Shown here: in pieces, positions 14,601 through 21,745 of the stretch
Position numbering within the stretch: the first letter of the stretch is position 1
Layout of the letters: the number at the start of each line of letters is the position of its first letter
NCBI GenBank assembly: GCA_902778175.1
Contig: CACYWT010000013.1
Span: forward strand, 1-33,809
DNA: 33,809 nt
Source of the DNA: an uncultured Ruminococcus sp.
GTDB taxonomy: Bacteria; Bacillota; Clostridia; Oscillospirales; Acutalibacteraceae
Reading direction: 5' to 3'
The notes under the pieces: model-generated
What the model was told of the DNA's origin: nothing
What the model saw: only the letters and a program-made list of their open reading frames with translations
The model's database searches: none
Position numbers and translations under genes: made by a program

Positions 14601-16546
14601 GGGAACGGTAATTCTTTATATTTGGACAAATAATTTTTCTTGGTGTCAGTAATTGTCATAGTGGGGTTATTTTGCGAACTTTTTGCAACAAATTCATTAT
14701 CATCCCACCAATCTTCATCAAAATATGGAACTGTATAGGTACCGCCCGGTGCCATCAGCTTTTTATCTGTACTACTCAAGGTATCTGCTACAAGTCCTTG
14801 TACAACAGCATCATACGGTTTATAATCACCTGCCGGCTGTCCTGATTCACGAAACGCAAGATTCGATGCCCAGTGGAAATTATTAAGTATTTGACCGAAA
14901 CCAAAATTCATATAATATCCATCGTTTTGCCCTTCCAATTTATATGTGTCAGTATTATCATTATGCGCCGACCTCTGAAATGCAGCAGTTGTACTATTAT
15001 ATGCATTATCACTTGTACCAAAACCCAATCCACTATTCAAAGGAAGCCAAAATTGTCCCAAATACAATGGATACCTTGTATGTTGTCCATAATCCGACCA
15101 ACTTAAAGCTTCATTGATAAATAGGTATGGACGTTTAGCCTTACCTTTTTGAGAGGCTTTATTTGTCACCCCACTACCCGTATCTACTTTATAATTTTCA
15201 ACTTTATCATACTGGTAATCATAAAAATCCGCTTTAGTAGTTATATATGGATAGTTCTTTCCTCCTTCTTTATATATATTACCTGTACTCTGCACCGTAT
15301 ACTTACCCGAAATGACCGCAACATTATCGTTTACGGTGATAAGGTTATCGTTTGCCGTCTGAGGAGCAAAAAGGTTGTACTGAACGCCCTTATATGTCAC
15401 ACTCATTATGCTTGCCGAAAGATCAACCGTTCCGGAAACAGCAGTAATATCATTATGAGCAGAAATAGTTACATTGTCTGCGGTTTTGAACTTTGCATTA
15501 CCGTCTTTGGAAACTGCTACCGCACTTGTTGACGAGCTGCCATATGCCGGTATATAAGCAGTTGACTCCGGGAAAAATCCCTTGTCAAAATACAGCTCGT
15601 AATTCGTCGAGCCTACAGATGACAGATTTTTCGTCTGGTAACAAAGCTTGCTTCCGTAATTCAACGGCGAAGTTTCGTTCTGGAAATCCGTGACCCCGTA
15701 GAAAAAGCTTCGTCCGAGGATCTTTCTCTCCGGAAGATAGTATTTTTTGATCTCCTGACCTTTCAACCCGGAGTTATCTGCATAGATCGTTACCGTCTGC
15801 CACGGCTCACAGCCTTCTTTCTTCACGGGGACTTGAAACTGATTTACCATATAATTTCTTGCTGAGATCGTTACAGATTCCGCTTTGTTTTTCTGATCAT
15901 CTCCGACGTCAGGGTTCCATTCGTCTTTCTCCAGATTCTTGGTTCTGGTCGAATACTGGATCCAGAGTGTAACATTCGTATCGTCCATATTAAGAATGGA
16001 GAATGTATTGACACTTTCATTATGATAATCGATCGGAACCTGATACTTTCCCATGACATACATACCCTGTACATACTCTCCGCCGCCAACATCAACGCCG
16101 TTGGAGTTCAGCATAAGGATATCATTTTCGGAAACATTGCTGAGCTGGAAATCCATCGTATAATTGATCTTATTATTCCATGAATTCTCGCAAGAAATGA
16201 CAAGATATGAATAATCATTCCTGTTGACCGTACATTTGTAAAGCCTTCCGCCGTCGGAACCGACTTTTCCGGGAACAGCCGTCATTTCAACGAAACCGCT
16301 GCTCGAAGCAGATTTGAACGTATAGCAATAGATCTTGTCTCCGCTTCCCGGCACTTTTTTCCATTTTGATTCCGTTCCGCTTTTTCCTGTGCATGATGTA
16401 TCAAAATAGATAGTTATATCGCCTTCTGCAGCGTATACCTGATAGTCTTTCAAAACACTCATGACAGGAACAATAGCTGACATAAGTATAAGTATACACA
16501 GCAATACCGCCATGAATCCGTATCGCTTTTTCGCCGCCGTTTTCAT
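11612..16546 (-). CDS. Pilus tip adhesin with fibro-slime domain
   Basis: The 1644-residue secreted protein has a signal peptide (about 1-40, ending near TyrAlaAla/Glu). A long N-terminal region of unknown fold follows. A fibro-slime/PA14-like domain (about 720-870) contains FTFQGDDDVWVFLDDKLILD and GGAHK; this is a carbohydrate-binding-type beta domain. C-terminal Cna_B-like repeats come next (from about 1300), then the sorting signal MPTTGG at 1598, a membrane helix and a basic tail with 14 extra residues. As the largest and first gene, with an adhesin-like domain, it is probably the tip subunit. A GGGAG site lies 10 bases before the ATG and a TTGACA-type promoter lies upstream. Two AT-rich islands (about 13290-13790 and 14370-15280) interrupt an otherwise 52-55% GC gene. 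Confidence 0.9.
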   Translation of the reverse strand: MKTAAKKRYGFMAVLLCILILMSAIVPVMSVLKDYQVYAAEGDITIYFDTSCTGKSGTESKWKKVPGSGDKIYCYTFKSASSSGFVEMTAVPGKVGSDGGRLYKCTVNRNDYSYLVISCENSWNNKINYTMDFQLSNVSENDILMLNSNGVDVGGGEYVQGMYVMGKYQVPIDYHNESVNTFSILNMDDTNVTLWIQYSTRTKNLEKDEWNPDVGDDQKNKAESVTISARNYMVNQFQVPVKKEGCEPWQTVTIYADNSGLKGQEIKKYYLPERKILGRSFFYGVTDFQNETSPLNYGSKLCYQTKNLSSVGSTNYELYFDKGFFPESTAYIPAYGSSSTSAVAVSKDGNAKFKTADNVTISAHNDITAVSGTVDLSASIMSVTYKGVQYNLFAPQTANDNLITVNDNVAVISGKYTVQSTGNIYKEGGKNYPYITTKADFYDYQYDKVENYKVDTGSGVTNKASQKGKAKRPYLFINEALSWSDYGQHTRYPLYLGQFWLPLNSGLGFGTSDNAYNSTTAAFQRSAHNDNTDTYKLEGQNDGYYMNFGFGQILNNFHWASNLAFRESGQPAGDYKPYDAVVQGLVADTLSSTDKKLMAPGGTYTVPYFDEDWWDDNEFVAKSSQNNPTMTITDTKKNYLSKYKELPFPFFETAAENISYKDGYSSDRMLSDNDDKYEGTYYVFDSRKHVIHVDNSGLAINSSNGQNLVYDNYGNGSTNHSEVGFFPFNTNYDNNSANLHYGFGMTFSIDFFLNENGTLDGTADGTPISFTFQGDDDVWVFLDDKLILDMGGAHKNAIGEINFRTKKTFIGAARTISDSNRDSVTVGKNEIPSITESFSDIGIGSEYLTPGKHKITMYYLERGMLNSNLYVMFNLPLSLTRFDLQNDTDFSGVNKGFENATKCVAENDVFNYSIQNRGTANVVGSEYKTPISDEKYRNNSETSQSTKLNNQTNTSTTVTPTGRIYFEPNAGWQNDNAKFAAWMWANNSKYAPVKWDSNVGKWYVDYDSNYSHGIKWLRINPSKYSDNEVKNADWNSLGLSDGRVWKESDNYNGSTSSASTSNITFTINGSGANDKSVSLSTTPKTYVSSGQHTYNFKGSASGSYVPMISNDSGTGVTYQLTEPNFAGDAVVTYDTRTVDENKGIVSMQYGEMATFSKQVTYGTSMKVKQLDTLSAPSGGSRASGYVDNTQRKASDYYITHYQEDKTAGTKYRRYAGIYRGDDVADEHLRHVNSMYSGVGSTLNNYSTNHVINPQVDNGALQFVFADPQEAGSSYVFLRQVVVNEIKTTDLRITKDIFAGENSTATFNFKIYFSNVFGKTDGDTKIDYSQISYTKHSGSTTTPDTLANNSTDTYGEFSLKKGEYIEIKDIPVMTKYYIEEDPPAGDHKLSSVYSVNLGSDSDKIQLKNSSTAIAMNKRDTGNIDLQKLVYDDNGTLVNGSDITAEFTVLLALIPEIGVDLSKYPIKFKQNGVNLVDANKVEDITATMQSSDPTIYPDRCKVFAIKIKANSAKNATALRLNVENIPYNTRYNVLERLEDVPAGYIKPGTIPSGSVWTESDYNCNISGTYSNVIFKDSKKKVDSTSNDLITVENMINPIVMPTTGGSGVIFIFPLGILAIVLSGAAVMIYKRKMDNGYIFGKGRYMK

Positions 16547-16655
16547 CAGTACCGTTCTCCCTTCTGCTTGTGAATAAAAACCGGAGCTTTTATGGAAATT
16601 ATATGAAAATTTCGTTCTTTGCTGCGGATAAATGTAAATTCAAAACTATAACTAT

Positions 16656-16684
16656 ACTTTAACACAATTTTTTTTTGGTGTCAA
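16656..16684 (-). promoter_or_regulatory. Promoter of the pilus operon
   Basis: Minus strand perfect TTGACA (16679-16684), a 17-bp spacer and TAAAGT (16656-16661) as a -10. It gives a leader of about 100 nt before the tip adhesin ATG. A nine-base A-tract in the spacer is notable. Confidence 0.65.
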
Positions 16685-16741
16685 TCGTTTTTTTGCAGAA
16701 AATAGTGCTCATAAGTAAAACATTATCACTTTTTCCTCTGC

Positions 16742-16784
16742 AAAAAAAATCCCTCCGTACAAATATCTTTTTTGCACGAAGGAA
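16742..16784 (-). terminator. Intrinsic terminator after ribF
   Basis: A 14-bp stem with G-T wobbles (16750-16763 with 16771-16784) is followed by eight T residues on the minus strand. It closes the rbfA-ribF operon and insulates the pilus operon. Confidence 0.85.
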
Positions 16785-16804
16785 TAAACTTTCTGTATAA
16801 CAGC

Positions 16805-17731
16805 TTATTTATCACTGTACTTTTTGTATATTTTTTCTGCATATTCGCCGTTGCGCATGATCTCTTCCTTCAGCGCGTCAACGTCCGGGAATTTCCTCTC
16901 TCCCCTGATAAATTCCAGCAGCCGCACATCGACCGCCTCGCCGTAAAGCTCTCTGCCGCAATAGCCGGGCATCCATGTTTCGATCAGCACCCCGTCCGAC
17001 CCGACAGTCGGCTTGATACCGATATTAGTCACGCCACAGAAGCTTTTTCCGTCAACGCTGACCTTCGACGCATATACGCCGAATCTCGGCTTGACAAGCT
17101 CCGACGGAAAAATCTGGTTCAATGTTGGCGTACCCCAGCTCCTGCCGAGCTGCCGCCCGTGTACTACGGGCAGACAAAATCCATACAGCCTGCCGAGCAT
17201 TTCATTAGCCTGCGGGATATCCCCGGCAATTATGCTTGCCCTTATTCTCGTCGAGCTTACCGGGCTGCCGCCGAGCGTTATCCTCGGTCTTGCCAGCACG
17301 CTTATTCCCGACCCGTCGCACATCTGTTCAAGCTGCGCTCCGCTGCCCCTTGCTCCTGCCCCGAAATGATAATTGAATCCGCAGGCGATATGCCTTGCAT
17401 TGAAGCAGCCGACGATAATCTCGCTTACAAAGCTTTCCGCGGTTATATCCTTTATAGTAGTAAAATCTATCAGATAGACCTGCTCCACTCCAAGCTGCTC
17501 AAATGCGTCAAGCTTTTCTCCGAGGGTTATTATATTGTTGCTTTTTTCTCCCCGGAGAACAATTCTCGGACTTTGCAGGAGAGTGAATACCGTCGGCACA
17601 AGACCGTTTTCCCGGCCCGTCCTGACAGCCTCCTCTATAACCGCCCTGTGTCCCCTGTGTACACCGTCAAAATATCCCAGCGCCACCGAGGTCGGCTCCG
17701 CAGAGCGTACCAGCTCTTTCAATATTTCCAT
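16805..17731 (-). CDS. ribF: Bifunctional riboflavin kinase/FAD synthetase
   Basis: The 308-residue cytoplasmic enzyme phosphorylates riboflavin to FMN and adenylylates FMN to FAD. The N-terminal nucleotidyltransferase domain shows GlyTyrPheAspGlyValHisArgGlyHis (about 18-27) and SerSerThrArgIleArg (about 155-160). The C-terminal kinase domain (about 180-305) shows the ThrProThrLeuAsn motif and GVTNIGIKPTVG. Length is normal. Its ATG lies two bases after the stop of the 61-residue gene, with only a weak ribosome-binding site, so it probably depends on translational coupling. It is the last gene of the operon, before a strong terminator. The truB-ribF association is widespread in bacteria. Confidence 0.96.
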   Translation of the reverse strand: MEILKELVRSAEPTSVALGYFDGVHRGHRAVIEEAVRTGRENGLVPTVFTLLQSPRIVLRGEKSNNIITLGEKLDAFEQLGVEQVYLIDFTTIKDITAESFVSEIIVGCFNARHIACGFNYHFGAGARGSGAQLEQMCDGSGISVLARPRITLGGSPVSSTRIRASIIAGDIPQANEMLGRLYGFCLPVVHGRQLGRSWGTPTLNQIFPSELVKPRFGVYASKVSVDGKSFCGVTNIGIKPTVGSDGVLIETWMPGYCGRELYGEAVDVRLLEFIRGERKFPDVDALKEEIMRNGEYAEKIYKKYSDK

Positions 17732-17733
17732 AC

Positions 17734-17919
17734 TTACTTCATATGTCCTTTATCATCAAAATAATTGTAATCGGAAGAATCCATATGTTCATCTTTTTTG
17801 AGATTGTCGTCTCCCTTTTTGAACATTCCGCTCCCCGCGGTATAATCATGTCTTGCAGCCCTTCCGGCGACGATACCCATTACGACCGCCAATACCGCAA
17901 AAGTGATCCATATTTCCAT
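17734..17919 (-). CDS. 61-residue single-helix membrane protein between truB and ribF
   Basis: The product has one N-terminal membrane helix (about 4-22), then a short polar tail with several His, Asp and Lys residues (His-Met-Asp-Ser-Ser, Asp-Asp-Lys-Gly-His). I do not recognise a family. It is supported as a real gene by a strong GGAGG site 7 bases before the ATG, a 12-base gap after truB and a 2-base gap before ribF, all in the same direction. Its tight insertion between two housekeeping genes suggests it is translated at operon level and couples ribF expression. Confidence 0.75.
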   Translation of the reverse strand: MEIWITFAVLAVVMGIVAGRAARHDYTAGSGMFKKGDDNLKKDEHMDSSDYNYFDDKGHMK

Positions 17920-17931
17920 AATATACCTCCG

Positions 17932-18837
17932 TCAGTTTCCTTGTGAAAAATTCTTCTTCATTCTCAGTTCACCAGAACCAATATCAACTATTCCCAGACC
18001 GAGGAATTTTCCTCCGCCGTAAACTCTCAGCATAGTACCGTCATCAAAACCCGCTGTTTTTTTCACCCTGTCAAGCGACAGCGCCGCTCCGTTTGCAAAT
18101 CGGACAGCCTGCTTTTCGCTCACCGTGATCTCCCCGAAGCACCTGAAAATACTGTCAGTCGGACGGATATATTCCTCGGCTCTGCCCTCGTCCTTCAGCT
18201 TTTGCAGCTGTTCAAGTGTAACTGCATCTTCAAGGGTAAATCCGCAGGCGGCTGTCCTTCTCAGCGCGGTCATAACACAGCCGCAGCCGAGAGCTTTTCC
18301 TATATCGTCGCATATAACTCTTATATAGGTTCCCTTTGAACAGGATATCACCAGTCTGCCGCTCTGATCATTCTCATCAAAGCTGACAAGCTCCAGCTCC
18401 GCAACGGAAACAGGTCTTGCCTCGCGTTCTATTTCTATCCCCTGTCTTGCCAGGTCATACAATCGCACACCGTTTTTCTGCACAGCCGAATACATCGGCG
18501 GCACCTGCATGATATCTCCGCGGAATCGCGGAAGTATCTTCTCTATCTCCCCGGCAGTATGACAGCATACGACCTCACTCAGCACCCTTCCGGTGATATC
18601 GAGCGTATCGGTAGTCATTCCAAGCCGGAAATCCGCCTCATATCTCTTGTCCGTATCAGGCAGCAGCGACTGCGCCTTTGCGGCATTTCCGACAAGTACC
18701 GGCAGAACTCCGGTCGCCATCGGGTCAAGCGTTCCGCTGTGACCGATCTTCTTTTCGCGGAGTATCCCCCTGACGATCGCCACAACATCAAAGGAAGTAA
18801 ACGACGGCTGCTTGTCTATTACCAGAATCCCGTTCAT
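17932..18837 (-). CDS. truB: tRNA pseudouridine(55) synthase
   Basis: The 301-residue enzyme converts U55 of the T-loop of tRNAs to pseudouridine. The catalytic Asp38 sits in HSGTLDPMATGVLPV; the downstream KRYEADFRLGMTTDT segment and the Tyr-containing motif are also family hallmarks. The C-terminal part (about 220-300) is a PUA-like domain. Its ATG overlaps the nrnA stop (ATGA, 18834-18837), giving translational coupling. It lies in the conserved ribosome and tRNA maturation operon rbfA-nrnA-truB-ribF. Confidence 0.97.
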   Translation of the reverse strand: MNGILVIDKQPSFTSFDVVAIVRGILREKKIGHSGTLDPMATGVLPVLVGNAAKAQSLLPDTDKRYEADFRLGMTTDTLDITGRVLSEVVCCHTAGEIEKILPRFRGDIMQVPPMYSAVQKNGVRLYDLARQGIEIEREARPVSVAELELVSFDENDQSGRLVISCSKGTYIRVICDDIGKALGCGCVMTALRRTAACGFTLEDAVTLEQLQKLKDEGRAEEYIRPTDSIFRCFGEITVSEKQAVRFANGAALSLDRVKKTAGFDDGTMLRVYGGGKFLGLGIVDIGSGELRMKKNFSQGN

Positions 18838-19796
18838 GAATCCTCCCCGATAGCCTCAATGCAGACAGCTATCATCAGATCCTTTGCCTTTTCGGGAGAA
18901 TCGGCATAAATGCTGCAGCCTGCCGCCGCCCTGTGACCTCCGCCGCCGAATTTTCTGCATATCTCAGATGCGTCGGTATCATCATCAGCCCTGACGGAAA
19001 AGCGGTATTCGCCGTTTTCCTTTTCCTTCATTGTAATACCCACGCGGACGCCTTCTATCTGCCGCGGAATACTTGCCACACCCTCGGTATCTCCCTGAGT
19101 GGCGCCGGATCTTTCCATTATTTCCCTGCTTATGCAGATAAATGCGATTTTTCCGCCGGCGGCATATTCAAGGGTATCGAGTACACGTCTTTCCATATCG
19201 AGCTTAGCCGGAGATTTGCTGTCGAACATCAGCCGGCAGATCATAGCGCTCCTCGCTCCGCAATCCATCAGGTCAGCAGCTATGCGGTGAGTTTCCGGAC
19301 GGACGCTGCTGTATTTGAAGCAGCCCGTATCGGTGCATACTCCGGTGAATATCGCGTCAGCGATCTCCCTGTCGGCTTTTATTCCCATAACATCAATAAG
19401 CTTTTTTATGATCTCCGCGCAGGAGGGGGATTTCCCGTCAACTGCGCTCAGCTTCGCATAACCGGTATTTGATCCGTGATGGTCTATGCACAGGTCTATC
19501 CTGTCGGCATAATCCTTCGCTGTTCCGCTCAGCAGATCCGCTGTTGCAAGATCGACGCTGATTATGTATTCCGGAGCAAAATCCTGAATTTCAAACCCGT
19601 CCGTGATAAAGAAATAGCTTTCCGGTATCTCATCACCGCAGAGAGGATTCGCCTTTTTGCCGATACTGCGCAGCGCCCTGCAAAGAGCGTAAGCGCTGCC
19701 GACAGCATCGCCGTCAGGAGATTTATGCATAAGAACAAGATAATTGTCATGTTCCCTCAATATCTGCGCCGCCTGTTCAAGCGTTATCGCCGTCAT
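18834..19796 (-). CDS. nrnA: DHH/DHHA1 phosphoesterase, oligoribonuclease/pAp phosphatase NrnA
   Basis: The 320-residue enzyme degrades short oligonucleotides (nanoRNA) and can remove the 3' phosphate of pAp. The metal-binding motifs are SerProAspGlyAspAlaValGlySer (about 26-34), CysIleAspHisHisGlySer (about 104) and the DHHA1 motif PheGlyGlyGlyGlyHisArgAlaAlaAlaGly near the C-terminus. I chose the ATG at 19796 because a GGAGGT site lies 8 bases before it; the ATG at 19829 is inside rbfA and lacks a site. It overlaps the rbfA end by 20 bases and truB by 4, so the three genes are coupled. Confidence 0.95.
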   Translation of the reverse strand: MTAITLEQAAQILREHDNYLVLMHKSPDGDAVGSAYALCRALRSIGKKANPLCGDEIPESYFFITDGFEIQDFAPEYIISVDLATADLLSGTAKDYADRIDLCIDHHGSNTGYAKLSAVDGKSPSCAEIIKKLIDVMGIKADREIADAIFTGVCTDTGCFKYSSVRPETHRIAADLMDCGARSAMICRLMFDSKSPAKLDMERRVLDTLEYAAGGKIAFICISREIMERSGATQGDTEGVASIPRQIEGVRVGITMKEKENGEYRFSVRADDDTDASEICRKFGGGGHRAAAGCSIYADSPEKAKDLMIAVCIEAIGEDS

Positions 19797-20157
19797 CCTC
19801 TTCCACCTCCGGTCTGATATCAATATCATGCAGTATTCTTGATATATTCGCGCTGTATTCTATCGAATCCGTAGCCTCAAAAGCCAGCACCGGAGCATAG
19901 CGAAGCTTGAGCCTGACACCAAGTTCCCGTCTGATAAAGCCCTGGGCATTTTTCAGCGCGGCTGCAGCCTTTTTTGCAGTATCAAGCCCGTTCATCGAGC
20001 TTATATAAACACGGCAGAAGGAATTATCCTTTGCCATATCGCAGCGCACGACGGAAATAATGCCGTCATGCAGACGCGGATCCTTCATTTCACGAAGAAT
20101 AGCCGCAAGCTCTCTTTGTATATCCTCGGAAACCCTGTCCGATCTGTGGTTAGCCAT
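19777..20157 (-). CDS. rbfA: 30S ribosome-binding factor A
   Basis: The 126-residue KH-like protein binds the 30S subunit during late assembly and 16S 5' processing. The N-terminal ArgValSerGluAspIleGlnArgGluLeuAlaAlaIleLeu helix, the LysAspProArgLeu phrase and the LRYAPVLAFEATDSIEYS segment are typical of RbfA. A GGAGG site precedes the ATG. Upstream nusA, infB and ylxR/Q genes, which usually precede rbfA, are absent; a 167-residue unknown gene sits there instead. Confidence 0.96.
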   Translation of the reverse strand: MANHRSDRVSEDIQRELAAILREMKDPRLHDGIISVVRCDMAKDNSFCRVYISSMNGLDTAKKAAAALKNAQGFIRRELGVRLKLRYAPVLAFEATDSIEYSANISRILHDIDIRPEVEEDDGDNA

Positions 20158-20182
20158 AATATAGTCCTCCGTTTTTCACAGC

Positions 20183-20686
20183 TTACGGCTGTGTGCCTTT
20201 CAGCGTTCTGACCGCCTTGAAATATTCCGCAGCATTAAGCTCGCTGCCGCTTTGCAGTCTTTTATTGATGAAATCCATGACATAGACCTCTCGTCCGCTG
20301 ACGATAACGGCCTTGCCCTCATTAGTATCCGCCCATTCTCCGCCGATATTCGCAATGATAAGAAAACCGAGGTATGCTCCTGCGTTTTTTGCAATGCCCG
20401 TCTGCTTGTCAAAAAGGTTTTTATTGATAATACCGCGGCTGAGGGCGTCAAGCACCTCCTCAAATGCAAACACGGATTTTTCATTCCCGTCCAGCGAGAT
20501 CCCGAACGATCCCTTTACGAAGCTTATGAAATCGAGTGCATTGCCAAGCATTACCAGCTCCAGGGAAACAAGATCGGTATTTCCCTTTCTTATCATTTCA
20601 AACTGTTTCTGATAATAATTCTCAAGTACGGAAACATCCGCCTGATAGCTGAATTCCTTTCCGCTTTCATTATCAAGTCTTTTCAT
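20183..20686 (-). CDS. Conserved hypothetical cytoplasmic protein
   Basis: The 167-residue protein is soluble, of mixed helix/strand character, with no signal peptide or membrane helix. A C-terminal segment reading GGEWADTNEGKAVIV, then Tyr-Val-Met-Asp-Phe-Ile-Asn-Lys-Arg, is the most distinctive feature. I do not recognise a family. A GGGGGA site precedes the ATG. It is 25 bases upstream of rbfA on the same strand and therefore probably heads that operon; a weak promoter lies upstream at 20739-20766. Confidence 0.75.
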   Translation of the reverse strand: MKRLDNESGKEFSYQADVSVLENYYQKQFEMIRKGNTDLVSLELVMLGNALDFISFVKGSFGISLDGNEKSVFAFEEVLDALSRGIINKNLFDKQTGIAKNAGAYLGFLIIANIGGEWADTNEGKAVIVSGREVYVMDFINKRLQSGSELNAAEYFKAVRTLKGTQP

Positions 20687-20738
20687 ATTCTGTTCCCCCA
20701 GACAATTATTGTAATGATAACCTGTAATATATACTCTT

Positions 20739-20766
20739 ATAATATCATATTTTCACGAAAAAACAA
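20739..20766 (-). promoter_or_regulatory. Possible promoter of the rbfA operon
   Basis: Minus strand TTGTTT (20761-20766), a 16-bp spacer and TATTAT (20739-20744). Both boxes are imperfect, but the gap is AT-rich and no other candidate is better. Confidence 0.35.
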
Positions 20767-20791
20767 GTCTTTCACATTTCAAGGCAATGCC

Positions 20792-21733
20792 TCAATGCCC
20801 GGAAAAACCGTCAAAGCAGTCCTCACGGGTAAGAAATTCGCCACATTCGAGCTTATTGATAAGAAACAGCGATTTCTGCTCGGCTATGTCCGCAAGCTCC
20901 AGAAAGCTTTCGCTGTGCAGGCTGCCGTCGGCGGGAGCCTTCCAGAAACGATGCTCCAGATTGGCAGGATCCTCGGAAAGATCCATGTGTATATTCCTTA
21001 AAAATACCGAAACAACAGGCGGTGTGCGGAAAACCTTTTCCATACCCCTTACAAATCCCCTTTTCAGTGAAAAACGGTCATTCAGCGCAAGCAGGCATCT
21101 GCGCCAGTCAAGCATAGCCCGGATTATTTCGTAATTCTTTATATCCGGTCTTATTCCCGAATCCGTCAGGTAAGAGCTGAGTATCTCTCCGATATCCTCC
21201 ATCGCCTGCTTATCATTCGGGCAGGCGATGTCCAGACGGAACCTGCCTATCGGGATATGCTTTTCATGCATAAGGAAAATCGTATCAAGCTCGCCTTCAA
21301 GCTTGTTGTGATATATAGAGCTGTATTTTATTCCGTCCACAAGCTGTTCGTTCGCTTTGCCTGCGAGCGGGATATGATACATACGTCCCTCTCCCTTTTT
21401 CTCTGCATAATCCACTATATAGGGATGGGCAGTGGAATCAAAAGCATAATGCGTCACAAAGCCGAAGGCGTAGCTTTTCGCGCGGATACTGTTTGCGGTC
21501 TGCGCATATTCATAAAGATAATTCAGCAGCGGCTCTGCATAGCCGTTATGCATTATATGGGACACCTTCGCAATACTCGGCTGCCGCTGCCAGGGCATCA
21601 CCCTGTGGGCAAAAAATATATCCGGACCGCTCGCTCCCCAGGAAAAAAGATTCTTGTCAAGCCCCGGTATACGCTGCGAAACGGTATTAAAGACCCGCTC
21701 TGCCAAAAGATAATGTGAAACAACAGCAGGCAT
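20792..21733 (-). CDS. Zinc-dependent phospholipase C-like protein
   Basis: The 313-residue protein resembles the Zn_dep_PLPC/S1-P1 family of all-helical trinuclear-zinc hydrolases. Visible hallmarks are the N-terminal histidine (SerHisTyrLeu), TrpGlyAlaSerGlyProAspIlePhe (about 30-38) and the metal-binding GlyPheValThrHisTyrAlaPheAspSerThrAlaHisPro segment (about 90-103). There is no signal peptide, unlike secreted phospholipases, so it is probably cytoplasmic; its substrate is unknown. An AAGGAG site sits 7 bases before the ATG at 21733; the ATG at 21739 is only one base from that site and is rejected. It lies 12 bases after the pcrA stop, so it is co-transcribed with the helicase. Confidence 0.85.
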   Translation of the reverse strand: MPAVVSHYLLAERVFNTVSQRIPGLDKNLFSWGASGPDIFFAHRVMPWQRQPSIAKVSHIMHNGYAEPLLNYLYEYAQTANSIRAKSYAFGFVTHYAFDSTAHPYIVDYAEKKGEGRMYHIPLAGKANEQLVDGIKYSSIYHNKLEGELDTIFLMHEKHIPIGRFRLDIACPNDKQAMEDIGEILSSYLTDSGIRPDIKNYEIIRAMLDWRRCLLALNDRFSLKRGFVRGMEKVFRTPPVVSVFLRNIHMDLSEDPANLEHRFWKAPADGSLHSESFLELADIAEQKSLFLINKLECGEFLTREDCFDGFSGH

Positions 21734-21745
21734 TATCATTCTCCT

